Positions 13,485-21,387 are shown, counted from the stretch's first letter. The stretch is 21,767 nt of DNA from Candidatus Woesearchaeota archaeon (GCA_016932755.1 JAFGCE010000026.1:1-21767); one strand, 5' to 3'. The notes: generated by a model from the sequence alone, not told the origin. Made by a program: numbers and translations.

Positions 13485-14172
13485 TGCAAGCCTCCAGATG
13501 CGGTATCATGTTAAGCCAGATTTCGCTTTCTTCAAGTCTCCGATGATACCTTATTAGCGTAATAGAAGTATGCCTGATATCCATCTCATGGACTTTTGTT
13601 AAGTCATAACCCATTACAGGAGCCAGAAGGCAGGCGATTGCGTTTTTGTGGGTGAATATTAAGTCTTTCCTGCTGTATTCCTTCATGTATTTTCTGACAG
13701 CTTCGCAATCATCCAGGTAGCCTGCAATGACCTTGTCCTCAATAAAATAGCGCATCCTTTCGTAAACTTCTGACTGAGTCTCTCCATGCAGTGGCTTGAA
13801 CTCCCAGTTTTGAGCCTTTATTTCTTCCCAGACATGCGGGGGCCTTACCCTGGAATCAAGCTGCCCTTCCCATTCTCCCTGCCCTAATTCAGAAAGCCGG
13901 TCATCTGTTTCATATTTCGGCCACTTATGCTGCATAGCCTGCAGGCAGTATCTTGCTGTCTGCTGAGCCCTGACTGCAGGAGAGGAATAAATTCCGCTGA
14001 AACATTTTCCAGACAGGAACTCTCCAAGCTTTCTTGACTGCTCAATTCCAGTTTCGGTCAGCTCGCTCCACTGGTTTCTTCCGCAGACTTTCCTCTCTTC
14101 AGGGCTCCATTGCCTGTAAATCTCGTTGATTTCGCTTTCTCCGTGCCTTACAAGATAGATTTCAAGGGTCAT
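13477..14172 (-). CDS. Histidine phosphatase (phosphoglycerate mutase-like)
   Basis: The 231-residue product has the family motifs: LVRHGES with the phospho-accepting His10, SSPAVRAQQTA with Arg68, LGQGEWEG with the acidic residue near 100, HGETQSEVYERM, and FTHKNAI with His175. These proteins remove or move phosphate on sugars, nucleotides, cofactors or proteins; sequence alone does not give the substrate. Next to the UDPGP-like gene, a phosphorylated sugar or intermediate is a reasonable guess. The start overlaps the lipoprotein stop (ATGA, 4 nt). Confidence 0.88.
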   Translation of the reverse strand: MTLEIYLVRHGESEINEIYRQWSPEERKVCGRNQWSELTETGIEQSRKLGEFLSGKCFSGIYSSPAVRAQQTARYCLQAMQHKWPKYETDDRLSELGQGEWEGQLDSRVRPPHVWEEIKAQNWEFKPLHGETQSEVYERMRYFIEDKVIAGYLDDCEAVRKYMKEYSRKDLIFTHKNAIACLLAPVMGYDLTKVHEMDIRHTSITLIRYHRRLEESEIWLNMIPHLEACNG

Positions 14173-15008
14173 TGGCTCACCTCTAGCCTTACCCTGTCAA
14201 AATCAACTGAAAGCGAGTCAATCTCGTCAATGAGATTGCTTATCGGAATGAACCATTTCTTTGATGCTTCTGATTTTATTTCCTCTTCTGCTGGCTCTTT
14301 TAGCTCCTGAAGCTTTCCAAGAAATGCCATGTACGGGTCTGAAATCCTGTAGCAGTCTCTGTCTCCGTATTTTTTTGCCTTGGCCATCAAATCAGGAACT
14401 TCCTCTTCAACAATCTCCAGCTCTCCCTCCAGGTAGTCTGCCAGCCCTCCAACCCCTTTCAGGCTGTATTCGCTGCCCATTTCCCTAAACTTTTTCGCAG
14501 CCTTTTCCTGGCATGCAACTGAATTTTCATAGAATGAATCGCAGTCCATGTCATCGCAGCCGCACCTTGAGATTGCAAGGAAAAGCTCTTCAAACTGGTT
14601 TTCGCTTTCATCAAAAGAATAGTACTCAGCCCAGTCAAGCTCGTAGCTGTAAAGCTCTTCATGAATGCCAAGCAGCTCTTTTACCAAACCAAAATATTCC
14701 TTGTTTACAGAAACAAATTCTTCAGATTCTCCTAACTGTTCTGCAATCTTCTCAAGCGCTTCTGCCTCTTTCCTTGCTTTTGGTATTTTGCTGAGAGTGT
14801 TGCTTATCATCTCTTTTGATGCTGTTTTACTGTCATACTCTGTTATAGGCCAGACCTGCCCCATCATAAGCTTGTCAAACCTTGTGTAGTAGTCAGAAAG
14901 GTCTGCTTTGCCGGTTTCTGGTGTGCCCTCAGTTGATGGTTCCTCAACAACAGATGTGCAGCCTGCAAGAAGCAGGACAACAAACGCGATGAATATTGTT
15001 TTTTTCAT
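14169..15008 (-). CDS. Helical surface lipoprotein, first gene of the operon
   Basis: The 279-residue product begins MKKTIFIAFVVLLLAGC, a clear lipoprotein signal with the lipid on Cys17. After a Glu/Thr/Pro linker the rest is acidic and mostly helical. A Cys cluster (CGCDDMDC near 148-155, and another Cys about 13 residues on) may form disulfides or bind metal. I recognise no family. GGAGGG at 15016-15021 stands 7 nt before the ATG. It opens the eight-gene operon and ends in an ATGA overlap with the phosphatase gene. Confidence 0.8.
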   Translation of the reverse strand: MKKTIFIAFVVLLLAGCTSVVEEPSTEGTPETGKADLSDYYTRFDKLMMGQVWPITEYDSKTASKEMISNTLSKIPKARKEAEALEKIAEQLGESEEFVSVNKEYFGLVKELLGIHEELYSYELDWAEYYSFDESENQFEELFLAISRCGCDDMDCDSFYENSVACQEKAAKKFREMGSEYSLKGVGGLADYLEGELEIVEEEVPDLMAKAKKYGDRDCYRISDPYMAFLGKLQELKEPAEEEIKSEASKKWFIPISNLIDEIDSLSVDFDRVRLEVSQ

Positions 15009-15053
15009 TTCATTTCCCTCCGTTAATCTTACAACTATATACGTAAAATTAAC

Positions 15054-15060
15054 ATATATA
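15054..15060 (-). promoter_or_regulatory. Candidate TATA box of the eight-gene operon
   Basis: The AT-only stretch here would start transcription near 15031 and keep the ribosome site GGAGGG (15016-15021) in the mRNA. Another TATATA at 15036-15041 is too close, since its transcript would begin within or after the ribosome site. It overlaps the first GATATA half-site. Confidence 0.35.
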
Positions 15061-15093
15061 TCTTCTCGATATAATTGATATATTTCTATATCA
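15057..15093. promoter_or_regulatory. Four GATATA half-sites in the divergent control region
   Basis: TATATC (15057-15062) and GATATA (15068-15073) form one inverted repeat with a 5-nt spacer. TGATATA (15076-15082) and TATATCA (15087-15093) form a second, with a perfect 7-bp arm and a 4-nt spacer. The half-sites begin 11, 9 and 10 nt apart, about one helical turn each. They lie between the operon and the AbrB-PhoU gene. An operator is inferred; the region is AT-rich. Confidence 0.45.
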
Positions 15094-15103
15094 TTCCATA
15101 AGA

Positions 15104-15111
15104 TTTAAATA
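15104..15111 (+). promoter_or_regulatory. TATA box giving a leaderless start at 15134
   Basis: TTTAAATA is centred 26 nt before the ATG of the AbrB-PhoU gene, which has no Shine-Dalgarno site. Confidence 0.65.
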
Positions 15112-15133
15112 CTTCAAAGGATTACTGATAGTT

Positions 15134-16075
15134 ATGAAGAGAAAAGTCATAAAGCAGGGAAACGGCACATTAACTGTAACACTCCCGAAATACTGGACCC
15201 AGGAGATTGGATTGAAAGGGGGGGATGAAATAGATATTCTCGCAGTTGAAGACGGGCTTCTTTTGTCCACAAGCTATCACACAAAAGAAAAAACAATGTC
15301 CCTTAACATAGACAACATGGAAAGGCTGCCTTTAACAAAACTTTTAATTGCCTGCTTTGAGCAGGGATATGACTCAATAACCCTTACTTTCTCAAAATCA
15401 AAAATAAAATCATGGAGCCACGGGGAAGAGGGGGTAACTGACTTAATCAGGTCATTTATCTCTGTCCTTATCGGATTTGAGGTATTGAGTGAGACAAAAA
15501 CAAGCATAAAGATTGGAAATCTTTCTGAAAAGCACACAAACTTTGAAAATATCCTGTCCAGGGCTTTCTTCCTTCTGGAGGAATATATAGACCATCTTAT
15601 CTCTGCCATGAAAAGCAATGATTTGGCAGACCTGAAAAACAGGGAAAACAGGCATGACAACATCACAAAGCTACTGGTGCTTGGGAGAAGGATGATATAT
15701 GAGGACACAATGCAGTCAAAAGCGCAGGCAATCAATTACTTTACAATCATGCATTCACTTGACAAAGTAACTGATTTCATAAGGTGGGCTTATAAAAACA
15801 CTTTTGACAGCAACAAAAAAGTCAGCAAGGAGATAATCCAGCTGGCAGAAAAAGCAAAAGAATACCTTGAGCTTTACAGGCATTTCTTCTACAAATTTGA
15901 CTACAAGCTGATAAATTCCCTTGACAGCCTGAGAGGCGAGGTTAAGAAGTTATACATTAAATCATCAAAAACCGACCAGGCAGGGATATCAGGCCAGCTT
16001 GAGGCTTTTGTGGAAACACTGCACGGCATAGTAGAGCCGAGGGTTGCCTTAGAGCTGGCTAAAGGGATTAGTTAG
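15134..16075 (+). CDS. AbrB-PhoU fusion, phosphate-uptake-type regulator
   Basis: The 313-residue product has an N-terminal SpoVT/AbrB swapped-hairpin DNA-binding domain (about 1-50: KQGNGTLTVTLPKYW, LKGGDEIDIL) and a C-terminal PhoU-like helical region (about 130-310: ILSRAFFLLEEYIDHLISAM, FTIMHSLDKVTDFIRW). This architecture is common in archaea and is thought to link phosphate state to gene control, but direct evidence is scarce. The ATG is 26 nt from the TATA centre (leaderless). It is transcribed away from the eight-gene operon across the GATATA sites, so it may bind them. It converges on the 1077-residue gene with 2 nt between stops. Confidence 0.87.
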   Translation: MKRKVIKQGNGTLTVTLPKYWTQEIGLKGGDEIDILAVEDGLLLSTSYHTKEKTMSLNIDNMERLPLTKLLIACFEQGYDSITLTFSKSKIKSWSHGEEGVTDLIRSFISVLIGFEVLSETKTSIKIGNLSEKHTNFENILSRAFFLLEEYIDHLISAMKSNDLADLKNRENRHDNITKLLVLGRRMIYEDTMQSKAQAINYFTIMHSLDKVTDFIRWAYKNTFDSNKKVSKEIIQLAEKAKEYLELYRHFFYKFDYKLINSLDSLRGEVKKLYIKSSKTDQAGISGQLEAFVETLHGIVEPRVALELAKGIS

Positions 16076-16077
16076 AA

Positions 16078-19000
16078 TTAATTAGAAGTTGCAAATTCTC
16101 CGTTGTCAAGCATATACTGCATTGCCCTGATAAAATAATTCCTTCTTGGTATGATTGAACCGTTTTCCATCTGCTGAACTCTTTTTCTTGTGCATGAGGC
16201 ATAGACACTCAATGCATGGAGGATTGCATCATCTGTAACTGCCAGCATTTCCCGGTCTTTGCCCCTCAAGACATCAGAGACAAACTTTTCATCGTGCATG
16301 CATCTCATCATGATATACTCAGAAACAAAGTGCCTTATCAAATTCCTGTCAACTGGTTTATCTTCGGAACAGAATCCCATGCCAGGTTCGGTTAACCCGT
16401 AGATTATATCTTCTATTTCCAGCCCCCATCCAGTCATTGCAAAATCATACATATACCCATTTATGCTGTTTTCCCTTATTTTGTTGTCCCCAAGAATCAC
16501 TGACTTACTGCTGTGGCTATCGGCATAGTCTCTAAAAGCCTTAACCCTTTTCCTGCTTTCTTCAATAAGCCTGCCCGGAACAGGCATCATGTGCTCCCGG
16601 TAGACTTTAATGCTTGTTGCAGGCAATGGTCTTTTTATTGCATCAACATGCAAGCCTCCATCTTTAGGTGAATATTTAATATTAGGGAAATCTGCTGCGC
16701 CTTTGTGGACTGCCTGGGTTAATTCCTTATGGGCAAAGCCCAATAAAAACATGTTAAACATGGCTTCGTTATACCCCCTATGTTTAGTAAACCATGGGGA
16801 TTTTTCTCCATGGCCCAACTTTTCATATAATTCTGTTGCATAAACCCATGCAGGCTTTCTTTTCTTAAGATTGCCCACCACAAGCAAGCTGTTGCCGTCA
16901 TCAAGGTCAACAATCTGGCCTCTTTGCTCAGCCATGAAATTCCCAAAAACTTCAAGTTTTGGCTTCAGTAAATAAACTCTTTCCTCGCCTCTATTCTGCT
17001 CAATTGTAGCAACCTTGACAACATCGTCAGCCATGTCCAGAATAGCCTTTGAAGTCCAGCCTCCGGGCATGTTGAGTTTTTCGTGTTCCTCTGCAAATCT
17101 GTAAGGAGTTTTGGTTAGTATTGCTATTAATTCATCTCTTTCGTATGGTTTAAGGTCTAGATAGTTCCCCATAACAAAATCATTTATCTTTTCTTCGTTA
17201 GTTGGTCTGTGAGGCCTGTTGGTTTCTTGATGGATGTTCCTCATTTTTTCGAGTCTATAACTTTCTACAGCAAAAGCCAGAGCTAAATCTACGAATTCCT
17301 TGTAAAAATCCCCTCTATATGTTAAAATGAACTCTCCAAAGCTTCTTGCTATGTCTGCTGCTAATGCCCATCTATCATGCAGGTCATCACTATCTTTGAT
17401 AACAACAAATTGGGTAATTGTTTCATTAAGCTTGTACAGCCTTGTTAAAGCATGCTCAGGATGCATCTCTGCAAGGCTTTGGAGTCCCCCGGCAGCCCCT
17501 TTGATTCCATTACATTGAAATGCAAGGTCATACAGTCTTAAAATGTCATCCAAGTTGACAAGCCCATGTTTTTCTAATTCAAGAAGATTTTGAAGTTCTT
17601 GGGCAACGCAACCAGCCACTACGTAATGATCTTCCACTATCCCCATTTCATAGAGATGAACAAGGCGTTTTGGGTTAAGTCTTTTGTTTAGTACAAAACG
17701 ATTAAGTTCTCCCAAGTGACTGACTGCCCCAACAGAATCTTTGGAGTAAGGAATCATGCGCTCAAATAGCCAAAGCAAGTCTTCCAATCCGTTATTGCTT
17801 GCATCTACTACTTTTGCATAGACCGGCAGTAAATCATCAGGCTGGTTCATCAGGTTATGTTCGCCCTCGTGATCAGGCCTGTAAGTATCAAAAGTTGCCT
17901 TAAACAATTTTCTAACATCTTCAGGAGTAATCTTACCTGAACGCATCACATCAGCCAAAGCAGGCAATGCATTTCGCGCATACTGGTACTGGAAACGGAA
18001 TTCCGATACATCGCTTATCCCTTTATAATAAAGACGCAAGACATCAGCAGCATCAACTCTTCCGGAAGGAATAGCATGGGCTAACTGCTCGAAGGTGTCT
18101 CTATCAACACTTTCATCCTGGTCCATGCGTTTTTCAAGCATAGAAATAACATCTTTGGACGGAATATGCCCTGCGAACATTAGAACCATGATTGTCTCAA
18201 GTTTTGTATCATCTACAAGCCCTTCTCTAATGCTTAACGCTGTTTGCTCGCGCATTTCAGGGGGTATATGCCTGCTGGCTAATTCAGCCAGCGGACCCTC
18301 AAGAGGCTTTGGCTTACCAAGCAGATTCTTGTATGCCTCGCTTAATCTGTCCCCATAACCTTCACCCATTGCCGATTGCCCTAGGACAGATGCTTTTTCT
18401 CCGGTTGGGTCTGTATATTTTTGCCATTCTTCAGCGATTTCCTCTGCTGCCAATGCAATCATCCCTTTTATATCATGAGAACCAATCTTGCGCAATCTTT
18501 TTTCAATTCTGCCCTCGTGCCTTTCAACACCCATTAAATTGTCTATGCGTTCCTCTAGAAGCTTGTTTTCTCTTTCAGATGTACCACCCATAAGTTGAAG
18601 AGTTTTAATAAATTCAAGCGCCTTTTTCTTGCTTACTTTGCCCTCTTTTGCTGCATTTCCAAGAACATTTAGGTAGTGCCATGCATAATTGCTGAGACTA
18701 TGTTCGTCCGTGCGCAGGCATCTCCTGTAAAACAAAACTGATTCAATTAGGCCGATTCTGTCATAACAATAGCCAAAAGGAATTATCTCAAGGTATTCTT
18801 CAACATTAGTAAAAGTCTTCTCCATAATCTCAATTGCATTAGCGGGAAGTTGTTTTGCGTACATCTGCAGGGCATCTCTTTTATCCATGTTTGCTCTAGG
18901 CAAATTCTTATACTTGAGTATATGTTCCAAGAGGTTTTCTCCTGTAAGGAGACTTTCACCCAACCAGGAATATGACCCATCCGCAGCATAACGAAGAGAA

Positions 19001-19311
19001 AGGGCAGTCAAGAATCTGCCTGTGATAGTAGGTTTCTTTGTTAAGACTTTTGCGAGACTATGCTTAAATTCATCATCAAAATGAGCTTCAATAAATCGCA
19101 TAAGAAATGATATGCTATATGCATTCTCGTCTTGGTTATTAAACTTCACATCATGACTTAAAGCCTCTGCAACCAACCTCGCCCTGTCTTTTTCTGATCT
19201 TATGCCAGACCAGACAATTGGTTTCAAATTACAGTCTCCTGTATTCTTTTCGGCTGTTTCAAAACCTTCAATAAAAGATTCTTCCAAACTTTGCCCGCTC
19301 ACTGAAGTCAC
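16078..19311 (-). CDS. Giant orphan protein with about 40-residue helical repeats (1077 residues)
   Basis: This is the largest gene in the window and I recognise no family. The product appears soluble: no signal peptide, no membrane helix, predicted almost wholly helical. Residues about 381-594 hold six degenerate repeats of a G-x-[ILV]-x3-D-[ILV]-x2-L-[YF] motif: GHIPSKDVISML (381), GRVDAADVLRLY (417), GKITPEDVRKLF (459), NNGLEDLLWLF (506), KRLNPKRLVHLY (543) and GLVNLDDILRLY (583), 36-46 residues apart; GKVSKKKALEFI (224) may be another. A helical solenoid scaffold is likely. The C-terminal third has no repeats and many conserved-looking Trp, Tyr and Gly, so it may be a separate domain. The GTG start has GGAGGT 6 nt upstream and its own TATA box. 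Confidence 0.8.
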   Translation of the reverse strand: MTSVSGQSLEESFIEGFETAEKNTGDCNLKPIVWSGIRSEKDRARLVAEALSHDVKFNNQDENAYSISFLMRFIEAHFDDEFKHSLAKVLTKKPTITGRFLTALSLRYAADGSYSWLGESLLTGENLLEHILKYKNLPRANMDKRDALQMYAKQLPANAIEIMEKTFTNVEEYLEIIPFGYCYDRIGLIESVLFYRRCLRTDEHSLSNYAWHYLNVLGNAAKEGKVSKKKALEFIKTLQLMGGTSERENKLLEERIDNLMGVERHEGRIEKRLRKIGSHDIKGMIALAAEEIAEEWQKYTDPTGEKASVLGQSAMGEGYGDRLSEAYKNLLGKPKPLEGPLAELASRHIPPEMREQTALSIREGLVDDTKLETIMVLMFAGHIPSKDVISMLEKRMDQDESVDRDTFEQLAHAIPSGRVDAADVLRLYYKGISDVSEFRFQYQYARNALPALADVMRSGKITPEDVRKLFKATFDTYRPDHEGEHNLMNQPDDLLPVYAKVVDASNNGLEDLLWLFERMIPYSKDSVGAVSHLGELNRFVLNKRLNPKRLVHLYEMGIVEDHYVVAGCVAQELQNLLELEKHGLVNLDDILRLYDLAFQCNGIKGAAGGLQSLAEMHPEHALTRLYKLNETITQFVVIKDSDDLHDRWALAADIARSFGEFILTYRGDFYKEFVDLALAFAVESYRLEKMRNIHQETNRPHRPTNEEKINDFVMGNYLDLKPYERDELIAILTKTPYRFAEEHEKLNMPGGWTSKAILDMADDVVKVATIEQNRGEERVYLLKPKLEVFGNFMAEQRGQIVDLDDGNSLLVVGNLKKRKPAWVYATELYEKLGHGEKSPWFTKHRGYNEAMFNMFLLGFAHKELTQAVHKGAADFPNIKYSPKDGGLHVDAIKRPLPATSIKVYREHMMPVPGRLIEESRKRVKAFRDYADSHSSKSVILGDNKIRENSINGYMYDFAMTGWGLEIEDIIYGLTEPGMGFCSEDKPVDRNLIRHFVSEYIMMRCMHDEKFVSDVLRGKDREMLAVTDDAILHALSVYASCTRKRVQQMENGSIIPRRNYFIRAMQYMLDNGEFATSN

Positions 19312-19348
19312 TTTTGAACCTCCACCCCCTTATTGCTAATTAAAGCTT

Positions 19349-19358
19349 ATTTATAAAG
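19349..19358 (-). promoter_or_regulatory. TATA box of the 1077-residue gene
   Basis: TTTATAAATA on the minus strand predicts a start near 19327, leaving a 16-nt leader that contains GGAGGT (19318-19323). Confidence 0.6.
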
Positions 19359-19368
19359 ATAGGTAAGA

Positions 19369-19376
19369 TTTTTATA
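19369..19376 (+). promoter_or_regulatory. TATA box giving a leaderless ispH start
   Basis: TTTTTATA is centred 26 nt before the ATG at 19399. It favours that ATG over the in-frame TTG at 19393. Confidence 0.6.
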
Positions 19377-19398
19377 GAGGCTATTAATCCCCTTGCAT

Positions 19399-20262
19399 AT
19401 GAGAGTGAAGATTGCTGAGAAGGCTGGATTCTGCCCTGGTGCGAGGTTTTCTTTTCATCTTGCTGAAAGGGTTTCAAGGAACGGCGGAAAAGCATGCATT
19501 CTTGAGAAGCTTCTGCACAACCCTGATGTTGTCAGGCATTTTGAAGAGATGGGCATGCCCCCGAAAAAGTTTGAGGAGATAACCTCGGGCAGAGAGTTTG
19601 ACACTGTTGTTGTCAGAGCGCACGGAGTCCCTAAATCCTATTTTGACGCATTTGTGGAAATGGGTCTGAAGGTTGAGGACGGAACATGCGTCCATGTAAA
19701 GGAAATCTACGACATTGTTGAAAGATATGAAAGAGAGGGATATTCTATTTTTGTCTACGGCAGTGCAGACCATCCTGAAGTAAAAGGGATTGTAAGCAGG
19801 GTCAAAAATGCTGTTGTTGTCGCTGATGTTGCGGACATCCCCCACAGAAAATATGAAAAAATATGCCTTGTCAGCCAGACAACCCAACGGGAAGAAAATT
19901 ATGAGGGAATAAAAGAAGTGCTCAGCGACATGTGTGGGGAGATTGAAAGCTGGCCGACAATCTGCAGGGCAACAAAGGAAAGGCAGGATGCCGCAAGAAA
20001 GCTTGCCGGCAATGTCGATGTGATGGTTGTAGTTGGAGGCGCAGACAGCAACAACTCAAAAAAACTTTATGATATCTGCAGGGAAGCCAACCCAAGGACT
20101 TATTTTGTCCAGGATGCATCTGATTTAGAAAGTGGCTGGTTTAATAATGCTACGAATGCAGGAATAACAGCAGGAGCATCGACACCTGACTGGGTTATTG
20201 AAGAAGTAAGGCAAACGATTGCGGATTACAATCCTCTTAGTCCATCTAACCCTAAAAAATAG
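19399..20262 (+). CDS. ispH: 4-hydroxy-3-methylbut-2-enyl diphosphate reductase (IspH/LytB)
   Basis: The 287-residue product has all key IspH marks: AGFCPGARFS with Cys12, LLHNPDVV, VVRAHGVP, DGTCVHVKEIY with Cys97, SADHPEVKGI with His125 and Glu127, SQTTQRE, TICRATKERQ with Cys189, and GITAGASTP near the end. The three Cys hold the Fe-S cluster. IspH makes IPP and DMAPP in the last step of the MEP pathway. Most archaea instead use mevalonate routes, so this points to acquisition from bacteria; other MEP genes are not in this window. It shares a divergent promoter region with the 1077-residue gene. Confidence 0.95.
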   Translation: MRVKIAEKAGFCPGARFSFHLAERVSRNGGKACILEKLLHNPDVVRHFEEMGMPPKKFEEITSGREFDTVVVRAHGVPKSYFDAFVEMGLKVEDGTCVHVKEIYDIVERYEREGYSIFVYGSADHPEVKGIVSRVKNAVVVADVADIPHRKYEKICLVSQTTQREENYEGIKEVLSDMCGEIESWPTICRATKERQDAARKLAGNVDVMVVVGGADSNNSKKLYDICREANPRTYFVQDASDLESGWFNNATNAGITAGASTPDWVIEEVRQTIADYNPLSPSNPKK

Positions 20263-20267
20263 AATTC

Positions 20268-20891
20268 TTATTTTGTTGAGCCTTTTTTTAGAATTTGCTT
20301 AGCAAGCTCTTCTACTTTTTTTTGCTCTTCTTTTTCCTTGGCCTTCTTTTCTTCCCCTTCCTTGGAAATCTTTGGCTCTTCTTCTTTCTTTGGCTCAGGC
20401 TTTTTTTCTTTCTTTGGCTTTGGTTTTTTCTCTTCAAATTTAGGAGCTTCTTTCTTTGGCTCAGGCTTCTTTTCTTCTGCCTTGGGCTTTTCTTCCTTCT
20501 TTACTTCTTTTTTTGGCTCTTCTTTCTTTTTAGCAGCTTTTTCTTCCTTCTCTTCTTCTTTCTTTTCAGCGCCTTTTTTCGGCTTTTCTTCCTTTATTTC
20601 AGGTCTTGGAGCGCCCTCAAGCTCTGCTATAACCATCCCTTCAGAGTCTTTTGTTACATTAACCTTGACATGATGAGGGGGATTCTTGATTCCGTGGTTC
20701 CAAAGGTACTCATTAAGGTATTTTCCTAACTTGACATTGTCGCTTTTCATATGCCTCTGCAAAAATGCCCTTGCTGCTTTTACAGCCCGCTTTGTCCTCT
20801 TCCATCTTGGAACTTTAAGCCACTCCCTTCTAAGAGGGATATTATAATTTCTTTCAAGTACAATTGTCGGTTTAGCGTCTTTCTTTGCCAT
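20268..20891 (-). CDS. rpl31e: Ribosomal protein eL31 with long Lys/Glu/Pro tail
   Basis: Residues 1-95 are eL31: IVLERNYNIPLRREWLKVP, RTKRAVKAARAFLQRH, KLGKYLNEYLWNHGIKN and HHVKVNVTKD. Archaeal eL31 normally ends at about 80-95 residues. Here a further tail of about 110 residues follows, made almost only of Lys, Glu, Pro and Ala, with repeated KKPEPKKE-like units. The tail is in frame, with a clean stop, and ends in a short normal-looking segment (VEELAKQILKK). It may be a disordered arm on the ribosome surface. The ATG is 4 nt after the eL39 stop. It converges on ispH with 5 nt between stops. Confidence 0.92.
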   Translation of the reverse strand: MAKKDAKPTIVLERNYNIPLRREWLKVPRWKRTKRAVKAARAFLQRHMKSDNVKLGKYLNEYLWNHGIKNPPHHVKVNVTKDSEGMVIAELEGAPRPEIKEEKPKKGAEKKEEEKEEKAAKKKEEPKKEVKKEEKPKAEEKKPEPKKEAPKFEEKKPKPKKEKKPEPKKEEEPKISKEGEEKKAKEKEEQKKVEELAKQILKKGSTK

Positions 20892-20895
20892 GGTT

Positions 20896-21069
20896 TTATG
20901 CCTTCAGCTTTCCCCTTCTCCAGCTTCTCTTTACAGCAGTATGCCTGCCTGGATGAACCCTTCTTCCTGTTCCGTATTTCTTAGGCACAGTCCAGAAAGG
21001 AGCCCATTTGGTTTGCTTTCCTTTCTTCGCAAGCCTTTTCTTCTTTGCTGGTTGCTTGTTTCTTGTCAT
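20896..21069 (-). CDS. rpl39e: Ribosomal protein eL39
   Basis: This short gene reads MTRNKQPAKKKRLAKKGKQT and ends HTAVKRSWRRGKLKA, 57 residues. KKKRLAKKGKQ, then WAPFWTVPKK, then a basic stretch and the WRRGKLK end are the eL39 pattern, in which Arg-Trp-Arg-Arg-x-Lys-Leu-Lys is nearly fixed. eL39 lines the wall of the ribosome exit tunnel. The family is usually about 50 residues; a few extra residues lie at the N-terminus and in the middle. It fits between the PDCD5 gene (9 nt gap) and eL31 (4 nt gap), the standard archaeal order. Confidence 0.9.
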   Translation of the reverse strand: MTRNKQPAKKKRLAKKGKQTKWAPFWTVPKKYGTGRRVHPGRHTAVKRSWRRGKLKA

Positions 21070-21078
21070 TTTGTTAAT

Positions 21079-21387
21079 TCACTTTCTTGTGATTTTGATT
21101 TGCTTCTTTTTTGGCTCGAGCATGATAAGCATCTTTTTCAGCTCGTCGTCTGTGATTTTCCTTATTTTGCCTGACTGTATCAGCTGGCCGATTAAAGCCA
21201 GCAGCTGTACTGCTTTTTCCGGATGTGCTGCCTTGAGGTTTCCGTACCTCTGCAGCGCATCTTTTGTCAAAATTGTTTTGACAATCGATTCCAACTGCGA
21301 TATCTGCTGGTTGAGCTGAGCCTGTTCTTCTGCCTGTCTTTGGAATTCTTCTGCTTTTTTCTGCCTTATGGCTTCAAGCTCATCCAT
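21079..21387 (-). CDS. PDCD5-related DNA-binding protein
   Basis: The 102-residue product starts with a coiled helix (MDELEAIRQKKAEEFQRQAE) followed by QLESIVKTILTKDALQRY, then LKAAHPEKAVQLLALIGQLI and ITDDELKKML, the PDCD5/TFAR19 pattern. The archaeal protein is a small helical bundle with proposed DNA binding; its cellular job is unclear. Length is normal. GGAG precedes the ATG, which overlaps the eS19 stop by 8 nt. The eS19-PDCD5-eL39-eL31 order is common in archaea. Confidence 0.93.
   Translation of the reverse strand: MDELEAIRQKKAEEFQRQAEEQAQLNQQISQLESIVKTILTKDALQRYGNLKAAHPEKAVQLLALIGQLIQSGKIRKITDDELKKMLIMLEPKKKQIKITRK

Noticed and set aside
15036..15041. TATATA as the main TATA box of the eight-gene operon
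   Set aside because: Transcription would begin near 15013, cutting off the GGAGGG ribosome site at 15016-15021.
20251..20275. Terminator hairpin between ispH and eL31
   Set aside because: Only 5 nt separate the two stop codons and no clear stem is present.
20295..20729. Long Phe/Leu-rich ORFs on the plus strand
   Set aside because: They are antisense to the Lys/Glu-rich tail of eL31; AAG/GAG repeats read as Phe/Leu/Ser on the other strand. No promoter or ribosome site fits.
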